Source of the DNA: Candidatus Desulfofervidus auxilii
Lineage (GTDB): Bacteria > Desulfobacterota > Desulfofervidia > Desulfofervidales > Desulfofervidaceae
Reading direction: 5' to 3'
Length of the DNA: 64,000 nucleotides
Assembly (NCBI GenBank): GCA_030262725.1
Contig: JAJSZS010000005.1
Location: 59,142-123,141, forward strand
Shown here: piece after piece, positions 9,901 to 16,468 of the stretch
Layout of the letters: every line of letters starts with the position of its first letter
Numbering within the stretch: the stretch's first letter is position 1
The notes under the pieces: model-generated
What the model saw: only the letters and a program-made list of their open reading frames with translations
What the model was told of the DNA's origin: nothing
The model's database searches: none
Made by a program: the position numbers and the translations under genes

Positions 9901-9973
9901 TTATGCTGAAAAAGAAATAGAAGGTTATTTGGTATATGTGCTAAAGGAGAAGGTTGAGGTAAAACAAATATAA
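6956..9973 (+). CDS. AddA-like UvrD-family helicase with C-terminal nuclease
   Basis: An ATP-dependent DNA helicase of about 1005 residues. Walker A is ASAGTGKT close to the N terminus, Walker B/motif II LLLDEFQDTS near residue 375, motif III VGDKKQAIYRFRGG, motif V TVHKAKGLEFE near 680, motif VI LLYVALTRAK, and a PD-(D/E)XK nuclease core IIDYKTS near 955. This is the AddA architecture: motor plus nuclease, acting in recombinational repair and degradation of linear foreign DNA. It follows addB-like directly. The ATG at 6944 is an alternative start that would overlap the upstream gene; the ATG at 6956 lies just after its stop. Confidence 0.88.
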   Translation: MLSLYDPKYHIALEASAGTGKTYNLTLRLLNILLKQILPDMPLLPERIQEVVALTFTNKAADEMKERLFEWLKVAMEAEKHLNDEKYALLFALEPDLKLLKEKAKKLYFLLLEHFSLLEISTIDSFMHSIIKLFPFELGLRLDVEIIEEAKERLIFDEALDRVLIEILNKPDLKEGLLELYRQEVISYGLRRWLAKTFRSFMACQSQLEDFKGFEENINAFNLKELEVKAKEAVKEFINTIKPYVKHKTGKKTMEEMENFRSLKEIISNSLFTKTLLNEHNHFKNLPSFCEDAFIRAKSCLKEYVLKTNYYQAKLLFELYKKFYKHYTEIKNQENVITFFDLSLLCYKLLVKENFFEDKRDFFYYRLDRKIKHLLLDEFQDTSVIQWQVFEPIANELVAGIGTKQLPGSFFYVGDKKQAIYRFRGGEAKLFDYVKERFKGYIKEETLPINYRSAGGLVKFVNKIGEYLQKEYDFPFSFQKAKRNDAPYYIYFSLIPPDEEELILGKEVLEKIKMLHKAGFSYKDIAILVRRREQAEKILPVLKEADIPIQEETEVLLLKAKSVKAVVSLLYYLNNPKDKLNLMHFLKSIKKDLKDKKIEKIKKEVDLIPLPTLLEKIYNEFNLFSIYNDKLNLLQLMEVAYQFEKNYPRSLKAFLDYLEENKESLLQAKESLDEAVQIMTVHKAKGLEFEAVILSETTYDCKKIEEVLIFLQDENFSLKNIYIRPKSSEAEICDELKKALEYAKKRQLQDELNLLYVALTRAKTALYILAQPQKRNNVLSIPSHCWANFIGYALGIDVKNILKENHLPFCLYEEGKIPFYEKRKTPSVSKFSFSYEFLKKPLNTEKEKIPEIISPKKEQKFGEAFHYVMSCLKTKRDDLKKAILKAKANFGLYLTQKEWEDIKERAKRVLNHPFLKPFFESNIKILNEAPFLWQKETLKAYRADRIVFLEEKIVIIDYKTSFLEEAVYKEQMNEYKALLKKIYAEKEIEGYLVYVLKEKVEVKQI

Positions 9974-9976
9974 GAC

Positions 9977-10005
9977 TTGACGTAAAAAAATAATTCAGAT
10001 AAAAA
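9977..10005 (+). promoter_or_regulatory. tRNA-Leu promoter
   Basis: TTGACG at 9977-9982 and TAAAAA at 10000-10005 with 17 bases between them, ending 8 bases before the mature tRNA 5' end. The spacing is the same as in the tRNA-Gly promoter at 54989. Confidence 0.6.
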
Positions 10006-10013
10006 ATAAATAG

Positions 10014-10101
10014 GCCGAAGTGGTGGAATTGGCAGACACGCTGTCTTGAGGGGGCAGTGGGCGGTAAGCCCGTGCGGGTTCGAGTCCCGCCTTCGGCACC
10101 A
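10014..10101 (+). tRNA. tRNA-Leu (anticodon GAG), CCA encoded
   Basis: The acceptor stem GCCGAAG pairs with CTTCGGC (10091-10097). The D arm GTGGAATTGGCAGACAC, the anticodon stem CTGTC/GGCAG with loop TTGAGGG (anticodon GAG), a long class II variable arm GGGCGGTAAGCCC, and the T arm with GGTTCGAGTCC are all present. The 3' ACCA is genome-encoded. The long variable arm and GAG identify leucine. Confidence 0.95.
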
Positions 10102-10102
10102 T

Positions 10103-10735
10103 TTAATTTAGATAAAAACAAATAGGTATTCTTAAAGTAATAATTTTTTTATTTAATTCTGGTGGAAATGCAGGAAAAGGAGCAGCTCTTTTGATTGTTT
10201 TTATAGCTGCTTTGTCTAAAAGAGAATAACCTGATGATTCTTCTATATTGATCTCTTTAAGCTGACCATCTCTTTTTAAAGAAAATACTACAATTACCTT
10301 TCCTTCAATCCCATGCCGTCTTGCCCAAAAAGGGTATTCTTTGTGTTTTTCAATCTTCAGGTAAACACTGTTTAAATAGGCTATAAGAAGTTTTTTTTCT
10401 AAAGTGTTTGCTTTGGCATTCTTAACTAAAGTTTTAGATGATGCTTTTGATGTTTTGAGCGATTGAGGTTTTGCCTTTTGAGGAGACATTTCCAATTTTA
10501 TCTTTTTCAAGGGTTTAGATTCAGGTTTAGGCTTTGACTTAAATTTAATTTTAGGTTTTGATACCTTCCTTACCTCAGCTTGAGATTTTTTTTGGGAAGA
10601 TGATGGTAAAAATTTTAAATCTACTTCAATAGGTATATCTAATTTATACTGAGGTAAAGCAAAGGGAATACTTTTTAATAACAATAAGTGCAAAGCAATT
10701 GAAAAGATTAGACATAAACCTAATAGTCTATTCAT
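10103..10735 (-). CDS. tonB: TonB-family energy transducer
   Basis: The 210-residue protein has an N-terminal transmembrane segment (about residues 5-22), then a Lys/Pro/Ser-rich linker spanning the periplasm (about 40-115). The C-terminal TonB domain has the YPFWARRHGIEGKV stretch and the SSGYSLLDKAA and APFPAFP motifs. TonB couples the inner-membrane proton gradient to outer-membrane transporters. It follows exbD with an 8-base overlap, so exbB-exbD-tonB is one operon on the minus strand. The substrate receptor is not in the window. Its stop lies just past the tRNA-Leu 3' end. Confidence 0.9.
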   Translation of the reverse strand: MNRLLGLCLIFSIALHLLLLKSIPFALPQYKLDIPIEVDLKFLPSSSQKKSQAEVRKVSKPKIKFKSKPKPESKPLKKIKLEMSPQKAKPQSLKTSKASSKTLVKNAKANTLEKKLLIAYLNSVYLKIEKHKEYPFWARRHGIEGKVIVVFSLKRDGQLKEINIEESSGYSLLDKAAIKTIKRAAPFPAFPPELNKKIITLRIPICFYLN

Positions 10736-11138
10736 CTATTTCCTTTTCTGTAGCAATAAAGACCTTTCTTATTCCTGCCAATTTTGCTCGATCCATAACC
10801 TTGATTACCCATTCTACTGGTGTTGCTTTATCAGCCTTAATGACAACTGTAGTTTTTTGTTCCTGTTTAACCTTTTCGCAAAAAAAATGATAAATACTTG
10901 CCAAGTCCATAGGAATCTGATTTATAAATATCTTTCCATTTGCATTAATAACTAGTGTAATTTCACTAACTTCATTTTGCAAAACAGCGCTTTTAGCTGC
11001 TGGTAGATTAATAGGTATACCCTCATTACGTAAAAAATTAGCAGTGAGGAGAAAGAAGATAAGTAAAAGAAGAACCATGTCAATAAGGGGAGTGAGATTA
11101 AGACTTGGTTTAATAGTTTTTCTTTTAAAAGAAATCAT
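10728..11138 (-). CDS. exbD: ExbD/TolR-family proton channel subunit
   Basis: The 136-residue protein shows the family pattern: short cytoplasmic N terminus, one membrane helix with the key aspartate in LNLTPLIDMVLLLLIFFLLT (Asp near residue 20), then a small periplasmic domain ending KVFIATEKE. In ExbB-ExbD complexes that Asp carries protons and drives TonB. It sits between exbB and tonB with overlaps on both sides, which confirms the assignment. TolR is the alternative, but the adjacent tonB favours ExbD. Confidence 0.92.
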   Translation of the reverse strand: MISFKRKTIKPSLNLTPLIDMVLLLLIFFLLTANFLRNEGIPINLPAAKSAVLQNEVSEITLVINANGKIFINQIPMDLASIYHFFCEKVKQEQKTTVVIKADKATPVEWVIKVMDRAKLAGIRKVFIATEKEIDE

Positions 11139-11752
11139 TTTAAAAATCCATGTTTTTCAAGTAAATTTAAAATTTCATTCAAACAATCTTCAAGTTGAGA
11201 GGCATAATCATTTGCCTGACTTATAAAATAATCATAACATATAAGAGTAGGAATAGCGACGCTTAAGCCAAAGGCTGTGGTAAGCATAGCTTCCCAAATA
11301 CCTCCAGCCAACATAGCTGCACTTACTTTATTACCCATAGACTGTACAACCATAAAAGCCTTAATCATGCCAATAACCGTGCCTAATAGACCTAAAAGAG
11401 GAGAAATATTGGCAATGGTTGCCAGTATTGAAAGTCTTGCTTCTGCTTTTCTAACTTCCTTTTGACCAAGATGGGCTAATACCTTTTCTATCACATTGCG
11501 GCGAGGATTATTAGCTAAAGAATTGCCTAATTCTTTTATTAGAGGATGTGATGCTAAAGAGGCTTCTTTTTGAGCTGCTTCTAATTTCTGTTGGGCAATT
11601 AATGTTTTTATAGAAATCAGTTTTTCAATTGGCCCATGTTTTTTTAAATAAAAAAGGTAAAAAGCCCTTTCCATAATTATCGCTAGAGCTACAATAGAAC
11701 ATAAAAGAATGGGATACATTAAAAGACCACCTTTAACAAAAAGCGTAAACAT
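11135..11752 (-). CDS. exbB: ExbB/TolQ/MotA-family proton channel subunit
   Basis: About 205 residues with three membrane segments: LLMYPILLCSIVALAIIMER near the N terminus and a pair around residues 115-185 containing the conserved ISPLLGLLGTVIGM and AMLTTAFGLSVAIP motifs. It forms the pentameric core that houses ExbD. An in-frame GTG two codons upstream overlaps the GGAG ribosome site, so the ATG at 11752, five bases after it, is the better start. It is the first gene of the exbB-exbD-tonB operon. Confidence 0.92.
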   Translation of the reverse strand: MFTLFVKGGLLMYPILLCSIVALAIIMERAFYLFYLKKHGPIEKLISIKTLIAQQKLEAAQKEASLASHPLIKELGNSLANNPRRNVIEKVLAHLGQKEVRKAEARLSILATIANISPLLGLLGTVIGMIKAFMVVQSMGNKVSAAMLAGGIWEAMLTTAFGLSVAIPTLICYDYFISQANDYASQLEDCLNEILNLLEKHGFLK

Positions 11753-11830
11753 AAACACTCCTTAATACTTTTTTCCTTTTCTTATCATAAATGAAAATCT
11801 TTTGTAAGAATCAGAGCCTTTAATTACCTC

Positions 11831-11857
11831 TTGACGCCTTTAAAATTACTTTATATT
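11831..11857 (+). promoter_or_regulatory. Probable promoter of the methyltransferase gene
   Basis: TTGACG (11831-11836) and TATATT (11852-11857) are separated by 15 bases, shorter than optimal. If used, transcription begins within a few bases of the ATG at 11870, giving a nearly leaderless mRNA, which fits the missing ribosome site. Confidence 0.4.
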
Positions 11858-11869
11858 TTTGAAATAGTT

Positions 11870-12499
11870 ATGCGTAAATATCGGCGTAAATATTATGATA
11901 TTTTTTCTCATTTTTATGACTTTGTCATTCGACTTCATTCTCAAGATAAAAGTTTAATGTTACGCCATTATTTTGCTAAAAGGATCAAGCCAAAGCCAGC
12001 AAATAAAGTACTTGATCTCTGTACTGGTACAGGTGCTTTAGCAATTGTTTTATCAGAATATGTTTCAGATGGTATGGTGGTAGGTTTGGATTTTTCTTTT
12101 GGTATGCTTAAGAAGGCAAAAGAAAAAATAGAAAAATTAAAAAAGAAAAATATCTATCTTGTAGTAGCAGATGCTGGAGCGCTTCCTTTCAAATCAGATA
12201 TATTTGATATAATTACTTGTTCTCATGCTATGTATGAGCTTACTGGTAGCACTAGACGTTCAGCTCTTCAGGAAATAAAAAGATGTTTAAAACAAGGTGG
12301 TCGTTTTGGCATGATGGAACATGAAGAGCCTAAAAATCCATTTATTAAATTTCTTTATCATCTGCGTTTGCTTTCTATGGGTAAAGAAGGAAGGGAGATA
12401 GTTCGTAAGGAGTTAGATGAGTTAAGAGGTATTTTTGTGAATGTAATAAAAGAAGTTACTCCCACGGGTAGGACAAAGTTTATTTGTGGTGAAAAATAA
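11870..12499 (+). CDS. Class I SAM-dependent methyltransferase (UbiE-like)
   Basis: The 209-residue protein has motif I VLDLCTGTGALAIVLSE for S-adenosylmethionine binding, an acidic motif II (VGLDFSFGML), a post-motif region VVADAGALPFKSDIFD, and motif IV-like ALQEIKRCLKQGGRFGMMEH. This is the UbiE/Methyltransf_11 pattern, often used on quinones or small molecules. The substrate is not determinable here. The in-frame TTG upstream at 11831 is better read as a -35 box than as a start, so I use the ATG at 11870. It overlaps the exonuclease gene by one base (TAATG). Confidence 0.85.
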   Translation: MRKYRRKYYDIFSHFYDFVIRLHSQDKSLMLRHYFAKRIKPKPANKVLDLCTGTGALAIVLSEYVSDGMVVGLDFSFGMLKKAKEKIEKLKKKNIYLVVADAGALPFKSDIFDIITCSHAMYELTGSTRRSALQEIKRCLKQGGRFGMMEHEEPKNPFIKFLYHLRLLSMGKEGREIVRKELDELRGIFVNVIKEVTPTGRTKFICGEK

Positions 12500-13332
12500 T
12501 GGCTTCTTTAGCGCAAATTCCTTTTGTAATATTTGATACAGAAACAACAGGGCTTTCTCTTACTGCGCGCATTATTGAAATTGGGGCGGTTAAAGTTTAT
12601 CGGGGTAAAATAATAAAAGAATTTTGCTCTCTAGCCAATCCTGGATGTCCTATTCCACCAAGAGCTACAGAAATACATGGTATTACTGATGAGATGGTTG
12701 CTGATGCCCCTTCTATTCCTTTTGTCTTAAAAAATTTTTCAAATTTTGTAGAAGAATCTATTCTTGTTGCTCACAATGCAGTATTTGACTTACGTATGTT
12801 AGCTATTCATTTGGAAAGAGAGAAACTTCCTTTATTACCTAATCCTACTATTGATACCCATCAACTTCTGCGTAAATATTTTCCCAATTTAGGAAAATAT
12901 AATTTACCCTATCTTATCAATTATTGGCAAAGTCCTTATCAAGGCTATCATCGTGCTTTGCCTGATGCTCGACATACAGCCTTTATTTTCTTTAGGATGT
13001 TAGAAAAACAAGGATTAACTCTTCGAAATTCTTTAGAAGAATTTTGGCATTGGGCTGGAGAACCTCTTTATGTAAAAAAATTTCTTCCTTCTTTTGACAA
13101 ATGCGATTTAACAGATCCCAGAATAAGATTAATTTTTGATGCTATTAGCAAAGAAAAAGATTTAGAAATTATTTATACTAATGGTCGTCTTGCCTTTAAG
13201 TCACGGTTAGTTCGTCCTATTTTATGTTTTCGTTCAGGAAAACACCATTATATGGAAGCATTTTGCTATAATGACTTAGTGATAAAAACTTTCCGCGTAG
13301 ATAGGATTTTAAAAATTTGGATTTCTAGATGA
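12499..13332 (+). CDS. DEDDh 3'-5' exonuclease (DnaQ/PolC epsilon type)
   Basis: Residues 1-175 form an RNase T/DnaQ exonuclease domain: ExoI FDTETTGL, ExoII AHNAVFDLRML, and ExoIII HRALPDARHTAFIF with the catalytic His and Asp. The protein (277 residues) has about 100 extra C-terminal residues ending with a WYL-like or strand-rich stretch (LEIIYTNGRLAFKSRLVRP). Such proteins proofread or trim DNA/RNA 3' ends. It is the second gene of a two-gene unit with the methyltransferase. It is not necessarily the replicative epsilon subunit. Confidence 0.88.
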   Translation: MASLAQIPFVIFDTETTGLSLTARIIEIGAVKVYRGKIIKEFCSLANPGCPIPPRATEIHGITDEMVADAPSIPFVLKNFSNFVEESILVAHNAVFDLRMLAIHLEREKLPLLPNPTIDTHQLLRKYFPNLGKYNLPYLINYWQSPYQGYHRALPDARHTAFIFFRMLEKQGLTLRNSLEEFWHWAGEPLYVKKFLPSFDKCDLTDPRIRLIFDAISKEKDLEIIYTNGRLAFKSRLVRPILCFRSGKHHYMEAFCYNDLVIKTFRVDRILKIWISR

Positions 13333-13383
13333 TTGATTTTTAATGGCTTTTTATAGATAAAAATTGCCAATCCAAAGAACACT

Positions 13384-13499
13384 TCAGGGTTTGGTATTCA
13401 CTTTCTTTAAATATCTCCCATAGTCAGCAAATACATCTATGGTAACCTGCTTTCTAATATATCCCTATGTGGGATAGCTATGGTAGAAAAGGGTTTCAT
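13384..13499 (-). pseudogene. Remnant of a DUF499-like ATPase gene N terminus
   Basis: Directly downstream of the TOPRIM-like gene, an ATG at 13499 opens MKPFSTIAIPHRDILESRL. After one frameshift it continues as TIDVFADYGRYLKK and stops at 13384. As I recall, DUF499 proteins, large ATPases of restriction/defence loci, start with a similar PHRDILEGRLTMDVFAADLW-type sequence. Only about 35 codons survive, with no downstream homology visible, so this is a decayed leftover. The family match is from memory and needs a profile search. Confidence 0.4.
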
Positions 13500-13503
13500 G
13501 TTT

Positions 13504-13968
13504 TCATTTCCCCTTAATTAATTTTCTCAAAGTTTTTACCATTTTGCTTTTTTCTTTTAAATCTTCTATTAGTCTTTCAAATTTATCAATCCTTATGTTT
13601 ATAATTTTATGTAATTTCTCTGCGTCATTTGGTAAGCCATATTTTTTAATATCAATTTTTGCTTCCTTTGTTGCCCTTAATATCCATTCTTCCAACCTCG
13701 GGCATAAAACAAAGAGATAATTATTATTAGAATTATCATACAATACCTTAATTCCATGTGCTGAGAAATTTTCTTCTACTTTCATTTTTTCTACATACTT
13801 GGGTTGAGAACTTATAGGGTCTTCATCCACTAATCCCTTGCTATTTTGATTCTTTTTTAATTTTTTACAAACATTACCCTTACCTCCTTCATGAATAATT
13901 TCTCTTTTTGAAATATTTGTAATAGATTTCACGAGAACAAAATCTGGATCACACTCAACGTAAATCAT
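13504..13968 (-). CDS. Small TOPRIM-like protein paired with an AAA ATPase
   Basis: The 154-residue protein starts MIYVECDPDFVLVKSI and has GLVDEDPIS around residues 45-53. The Glu (E5) and Asp-x-Asp (D48, D50) pattern is what a minimal TOPRIM nuclease domain needs. No helicase or membrane part is visible, and the C terminus is a Lys/Glu-rich helix. It lies two bases after the AAA ATPase gene, so the two are co-transcribed. OLD-family nucleases join ATPase and TOPRIM in one chain; here they appear split, as in AbiL- or RloA/RloB-like pairs. The TOPRIM call rests on motif spacing only. Confidence 0.55.
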   Translation of the reverse strand: MIYVECDPDFVLVKSITNISKREIIHEGGKGNVCKKLKKNQNSKGLVDEDPISSQPKYVEKMKVEENFSAHGIKVLYDNSNNNYLFVLCPRLEEWILRATKEAKIDIKKYGLPNDAEKLHKIINIRIDKFERLIEDLKEKSKMVKTLRKLIKGK

Positions 13969-13970
13969 TT

Positions 13971-14936
13971 TTACAGAAATCTTCCAATATTGAAGAAAAT
14001 ATCTATTTCCATATCCATAATTTCTTTTATATCCTCTTCACTTAAATTTTTAACCTTTGTTTGATAATCTTCAAAATAGGTGATGAAAATTCTTACATCA
14101 TCCTTTGGCGCCTTTTCTAAAATAGAAAGTAATAGATAAGGATTATGGGTTGAAATAAAATATTGATTGCTCTTATCTAAGGCGATTCTTTCAGCAAGAA
14201 ATTTTGTATAGTAAGGAAACGCATGAGCTTCTGGTTCTTCAAACACAATTATTGAGTTTTTATTTGTTTCAATGGCAAGCAAATGAAAGACAACTCTTTG
14301 TAAAGTATCAGAAACTAATGAATATGGGTAAGATATTATTATATCTTCAATTTCTTTTTGTACTTCTATTTTATTTTCTTGTGGTTTAAGTACAATTCTC
14401 AAGCCATATTCTTCAAATATATCTTTTACAAATTTTCTTAGTTCTTTACGTGCTATAAGAAGAGCTAAAAGATTATCACCAGATGGAGGAAGTAGAAAAT
14501 CAAATTCCCTTCTTAGGAACCTTTCCTTTATAGCAAATCTATAAAATTTAAAATGTAATTTTTTAAAATTAGTAGTATAATGTAAAATGTTTATTTTTTT
14601 ACCTTCGTAATCACATTCTAAAGAGGAAAAAGGAGTCTTACAGTAAAATATTTCTCTATCAAAAACAAAATTGATTTGTAAAATTTCGTTATCTGGTTTT
14701 ATTTTTATATTTCTCTCTAAGTCTTCATCATAAAATAGATTGCTCATGTTTTCAAATCTAACAAAATCTTTAAGTTCAGTATAATTTACATACTGTCCAA
14801 AGGATAAAATCCCTAATGTTTCTAAAATATTAGACTTTCCAGTATTTGGTTTCCCTATGAAGATATTTATCTTTTTACATTCTAATTTTAAGTGCTTTAT
14901 TGATTTAAAATTATCAATCTCCAGAATTTTTATCAT
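13971..14936 (-). CDS. OLD/RecF-like AAA ATPase (AAA_15/AAA_21 type)
   Basis: The 321-residue ABC-type ATPase opens IKILEIDNFKSIKHLKLE, a signature of OLD/RecF/SMC-like proteins. Walker A is GKPNTGKS (residues 28-35), Walker B IIVFEEPEAH near 235, and the H-loop FISTHNPYLL near 265. The long SMC-like coiled coil is absent. Unlike classical OLD proteins it ends without a TOPRIM domain; a separate TOPRIM-like gene follows after two bases. Such pairs are typical of phage-defence or abortive-infection loci, and the surroundings hold several toxin-antitoxin remnants. The ATPase class is certain; the defence role is inferred. Confidence 0.8.
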   Translation of the reverse strand: MIKILEIDNFKSIKHLKLECKKINIFIGKPNTGKSNILETLGILSFGQYVNYTELKDFVRFENMSNLFYDEDLERNIKIKPDNEILQINFVFDREIFYCKTPFSSLECDYEGKKINILHYTTNFKKLHFKFYRFAIKERFLRREFDFLLPPSGDNLLALLIARKELRKFVKDIFEEYGLRIVLKPQENKIEVQKEIEDIIISYPYSLVSDTLQRVVFHLLAIETNKNSIIVFEEPEAHAFPYYTKFLAERIALDKSNQYFISTHNPYLLLSILEKAPKDDVRIFITYFEDYQTKVKNLSEEDIKEIMDMEIDIFFNIGRFL

Positions 14937-14953
14937 TTAAGCAACCTCATATT

Positions 14954-15157
14954 TTAGTTTTTAATCCTTTGTTTAATTTCATTCATTATCCTTTCTTTTC
15001 TAGAAAGAAAACCATCCAAAAGCTTTTTCTCTTTGCTCTCAAGGGGAAGGGTTTCAGAAATAGCTTGGGCTACACGATAGAATGTATCCTTATAACCAAA
15101 ACCAGAATCTTTTAAAATTTGCTTCATCTCCTTTCTTTTACCTTTGCTTTTTCCCAA
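14954..15157 (-). CDS. Short basic protein upstream of the AAA ATPase, unknown
   Basis: A frame of up to 67 residues starting at a TTG, with an internal ATG 10 codons in. It is Lys/Glu-rich and mostly helical (VAQAISETLPLESKEKKLLD, KERIMNEIKQRIKN). It lies 17 bases before the AAA ATPase gene and overlaps the HepT remnant in another frame, so it may be a small partner gene or a chance frame within decayed DNA. I do not recognise a family. Confidence 0.35.
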   Translation of the reverse strand: MGKSKGKRKEMKQILKDSGFGYKDTFYRVAQAISETLPLESKEKKLLDGFLSRKERIMNEIKQRIKN

Positions 15158-15240
15158 TTACCTACTCTCACTGGGTTAGCTACTATCTCTTTCCATGGAA
15201 TATCAGGATATAAATAAAGTCCTATATCTCTTTTGCTCAT
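15124..15240 (-). pseudogene. HepT-like (HEPN, DUF86) toxin remnant with internal deletion
   Basis: A 38-codon frame begins MSKRDIGLYL and jumps to YPDIPWKEIV. These are the N-terminal and a central block of DUF86/HepT proteins (RDIRLYL... and ...YPEIPWKEI), with roughly 50 residues between them missing and no catalytic R-x4-6-H region after them. The ATG overlaps the MntA stop by 4 bases (ATGA), the usual MntA-HepT arrangement. The deletion makes it non-functional as a HEPN RNase. Confidence 0.6.
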
Positions 15241-15533
15241 AGATAAATCGTTTCTTTAAAAATCTGCTCTTTAATTTCTTTTCTTACAGTATCATAAGGA
15301 ACAACATCAACCCTTTTAATTCCAAGTTTTTCTTCAAGGAAAATAGCAAGGCCTACAAATTCAAAAAGTGTTGCACCCTTATAAAATTTCACAAACACAT
15401 CAAGGTCACTTTTTTCCTTTTGTTCGCCTCTTACATAAGAACCAAAAATTCCAATGATTTCTGCCTTGTATCTTTCTTTTATTTCATCCTGAAGATTTAT
15501 TAAAATTTCCTTTATTTCCTCAAGTGTTTTCAT
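15237..15533 (-). CDS. MntA-type minimal nucleotidyltransferase (antitoxin)
   Basis: The 98-residue protein contains the nucleotidyltransferase signature IFGSYVRGEQKEKSDLDVFV (GS-x-R-G with D-x-D). It is the MNT partner of HEPN toxins; MntA proteins AMPylate a tyrosine of HepT. The third carboxylate may be the Asp in KRVDVVPYD. Its partner gene directly downstream is truncated, so MntA appears orphaned. The start overlaps the stop of an upstream decayed frame (ATGA). Confidence 0.82.
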   Translation of the reverse strand: MKTLEEIKEILINLQDEIKERYKAEIIGIFGSYVRGEQKEKSDLDVFVKFYKGATLFEFVGLAIFLEEKLGIKRVDVVPYDTVRKEIKEQIFKETIYL

Positions 15534-15654
15534 TTCTCACCAATTTCAAATTTAACTTTTTCATTATTAACAAATGGTCTTAAGGCAATCTTTTTATTCC
15601 ATTCTTCTGCATAACTTGAAGAGGCTAAAGTCTTCTTGCCCACCAGATATACAC
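15534..15654 (-). other. Decayed coding stretch between the DUF2281 remnant and MntA
   Basis: On the minus strand an open frame without a start codon reads LVGKKTLASSSYAEEWNKK and then ALRPFVNNEKVKFEIGEK, and its TGA overlaps the MntA ATG. It looks like the tail of a lost gene that was once translationally coupled to mntA. I do not recognise the family. Confidence 0.35.
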
Positions 15655-15807
15655 TCAGTCTCCCCACCATTCAAGAATTTTTTTGAAGTTCTAAAGAGGT
15701 ATATTTATCTTTATATTCTTTTAATCCTCCTGCCCAGTCTAATTTCAATTTCTTTCCAGTCTTTAAATCTGGGGGTAATTTTTTATTTTTTCCTCTATTG
15801 CTTCCAT
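15655..15807 (-). pseudogene. DUF2281-like antitoxin pseudogene (two frameshifts)
   Basis: A good ribosome site (AGGAGG) precedes the ATG at 15807. The product begins MEAIEEKIK, shifts frame in an A-run, reads LPPDLKTGKKLKLDWAGGL then KEYKDKYTSLELQK, shifts again in an A-run and ends ILEWWGD-stop. The block DWAGGLK...KYTS.ELQ...LEWW is characteristic of DUF2281 antitoxins that pair with PIN toxins. No PIN gene follows. Both lesions sit in homopolymers, so a sequencing error is a remote alternative. Confidence 0.55.
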
Positions 15808-15904
15808 AAATTACCTCCTCGCATTTTATATCATGAGATTTTCAAAATTGTAAAGAAAATCTTGAATAAATTTGGAAGGACTTTAAGAGAAATAATCAAT
15901 GATA

Positions 15905-15980
<76 letters not shown>

Positions 15981-15988
15981 TTAAATTT

Positions 15989-16017
15989 AGCTTATAAAAA
16001 GCCTATTTATTTGTCAA
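15989..16017 (-). promoter_or_regulatory. tRNA-Phe promoter
   Basis: On the minus strand TTGACA (16017-16012), 17-base spacer, TAAGCT (15994-15989); TATAAG two bases earlier is an alternative -10. It ends 8 bases before the tRNA, the same geometry as the other two tRNA promoters in the window. Confidence 0.5.
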
Positions 16018-16024
16018 GGGTAAT

Positions 16025-16468
16025 ATGTTAAAAATCAAAAATATGAAAAAGGCGTTTTCATGTCAGATGTGTGGTGAGTGTTGTAAAGGTAGAGGTGGTA
16101 TTTGGGTAACAATTGATGAAATTAAAGCTATAGCTGACTTTTTGAATATGGATGAAAAGACTTTTATTAAAAATTATTGTGAGATGAGATATGGACACTA
16201 TTATATTAAAGAAAAAGAAGAAAATGGTGAAATGGTTTGTATTTTTTTAGTTGATAAAAGTTGTGCTATTCATTCTTGTAAACCTCTTCCTTGTCGTCTT
16301 TGGCCATATTGGCGAAGGATTTTAAGTAGTGAATTGGATTGGCGAATAGTAATGGAGTTTTGTCCAGGCATAAATAGGGAAGTAAGTTTTGCTGATTTTG
16401 TTAAAGAAGGAGAAGCCTATAGAAAGAAGATTTTACAAGGAAAAGAGGATGAAAGAAGGCATCTTTAA
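16025..16468 (+). CDS. YkgJ-family metal-cluster (CxxCxxCC) protein
   Basis: The 147-residue protein has the family signature CQMCGECCKGRGG at the N terminus, then CAIHSCKPLPCRLWP near residue 85, and a later Cys in MEFCPGI. Together these form a zinc- or iron-sulfur-binding cysteine set. YkgJ/FliB-like proteins are of uncertain function; some family members act in lysine methylation. The ATG at 16025 has AAGGGT five bases upstream; the ATG at 16043 is an alternative. It ends exactly where the next gene starts. Confidence 0.82.
   Translation: MLKIKNMKKAFSCQMCGECCKGRGGIWVTIDEIKAIADFLNMDEKTFIKNYCEMRYGHYYIKEKEENGEMVCIFLVDKSCAIHSCKPLPCRLWPYWRRILSSELDWRIVMEFCPGINREVSFADFVKEGEAYRKKILQGKEDERRHL

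Noticed and set aside
9819..10121. Minus-strand frame across tRNA-Leu and the end of the AddA-like gene
   Set aside because: Its sequence is an antisense reading of the tRNA (GGTRTRTGLPPTAPSRQR), a familiar false gene.
13332..13503. Ordinary intergenic gap after the exonuclease gene
   Set aside because: The minus strand carries a DUF499-like fragment, so it is better described as a remnant.
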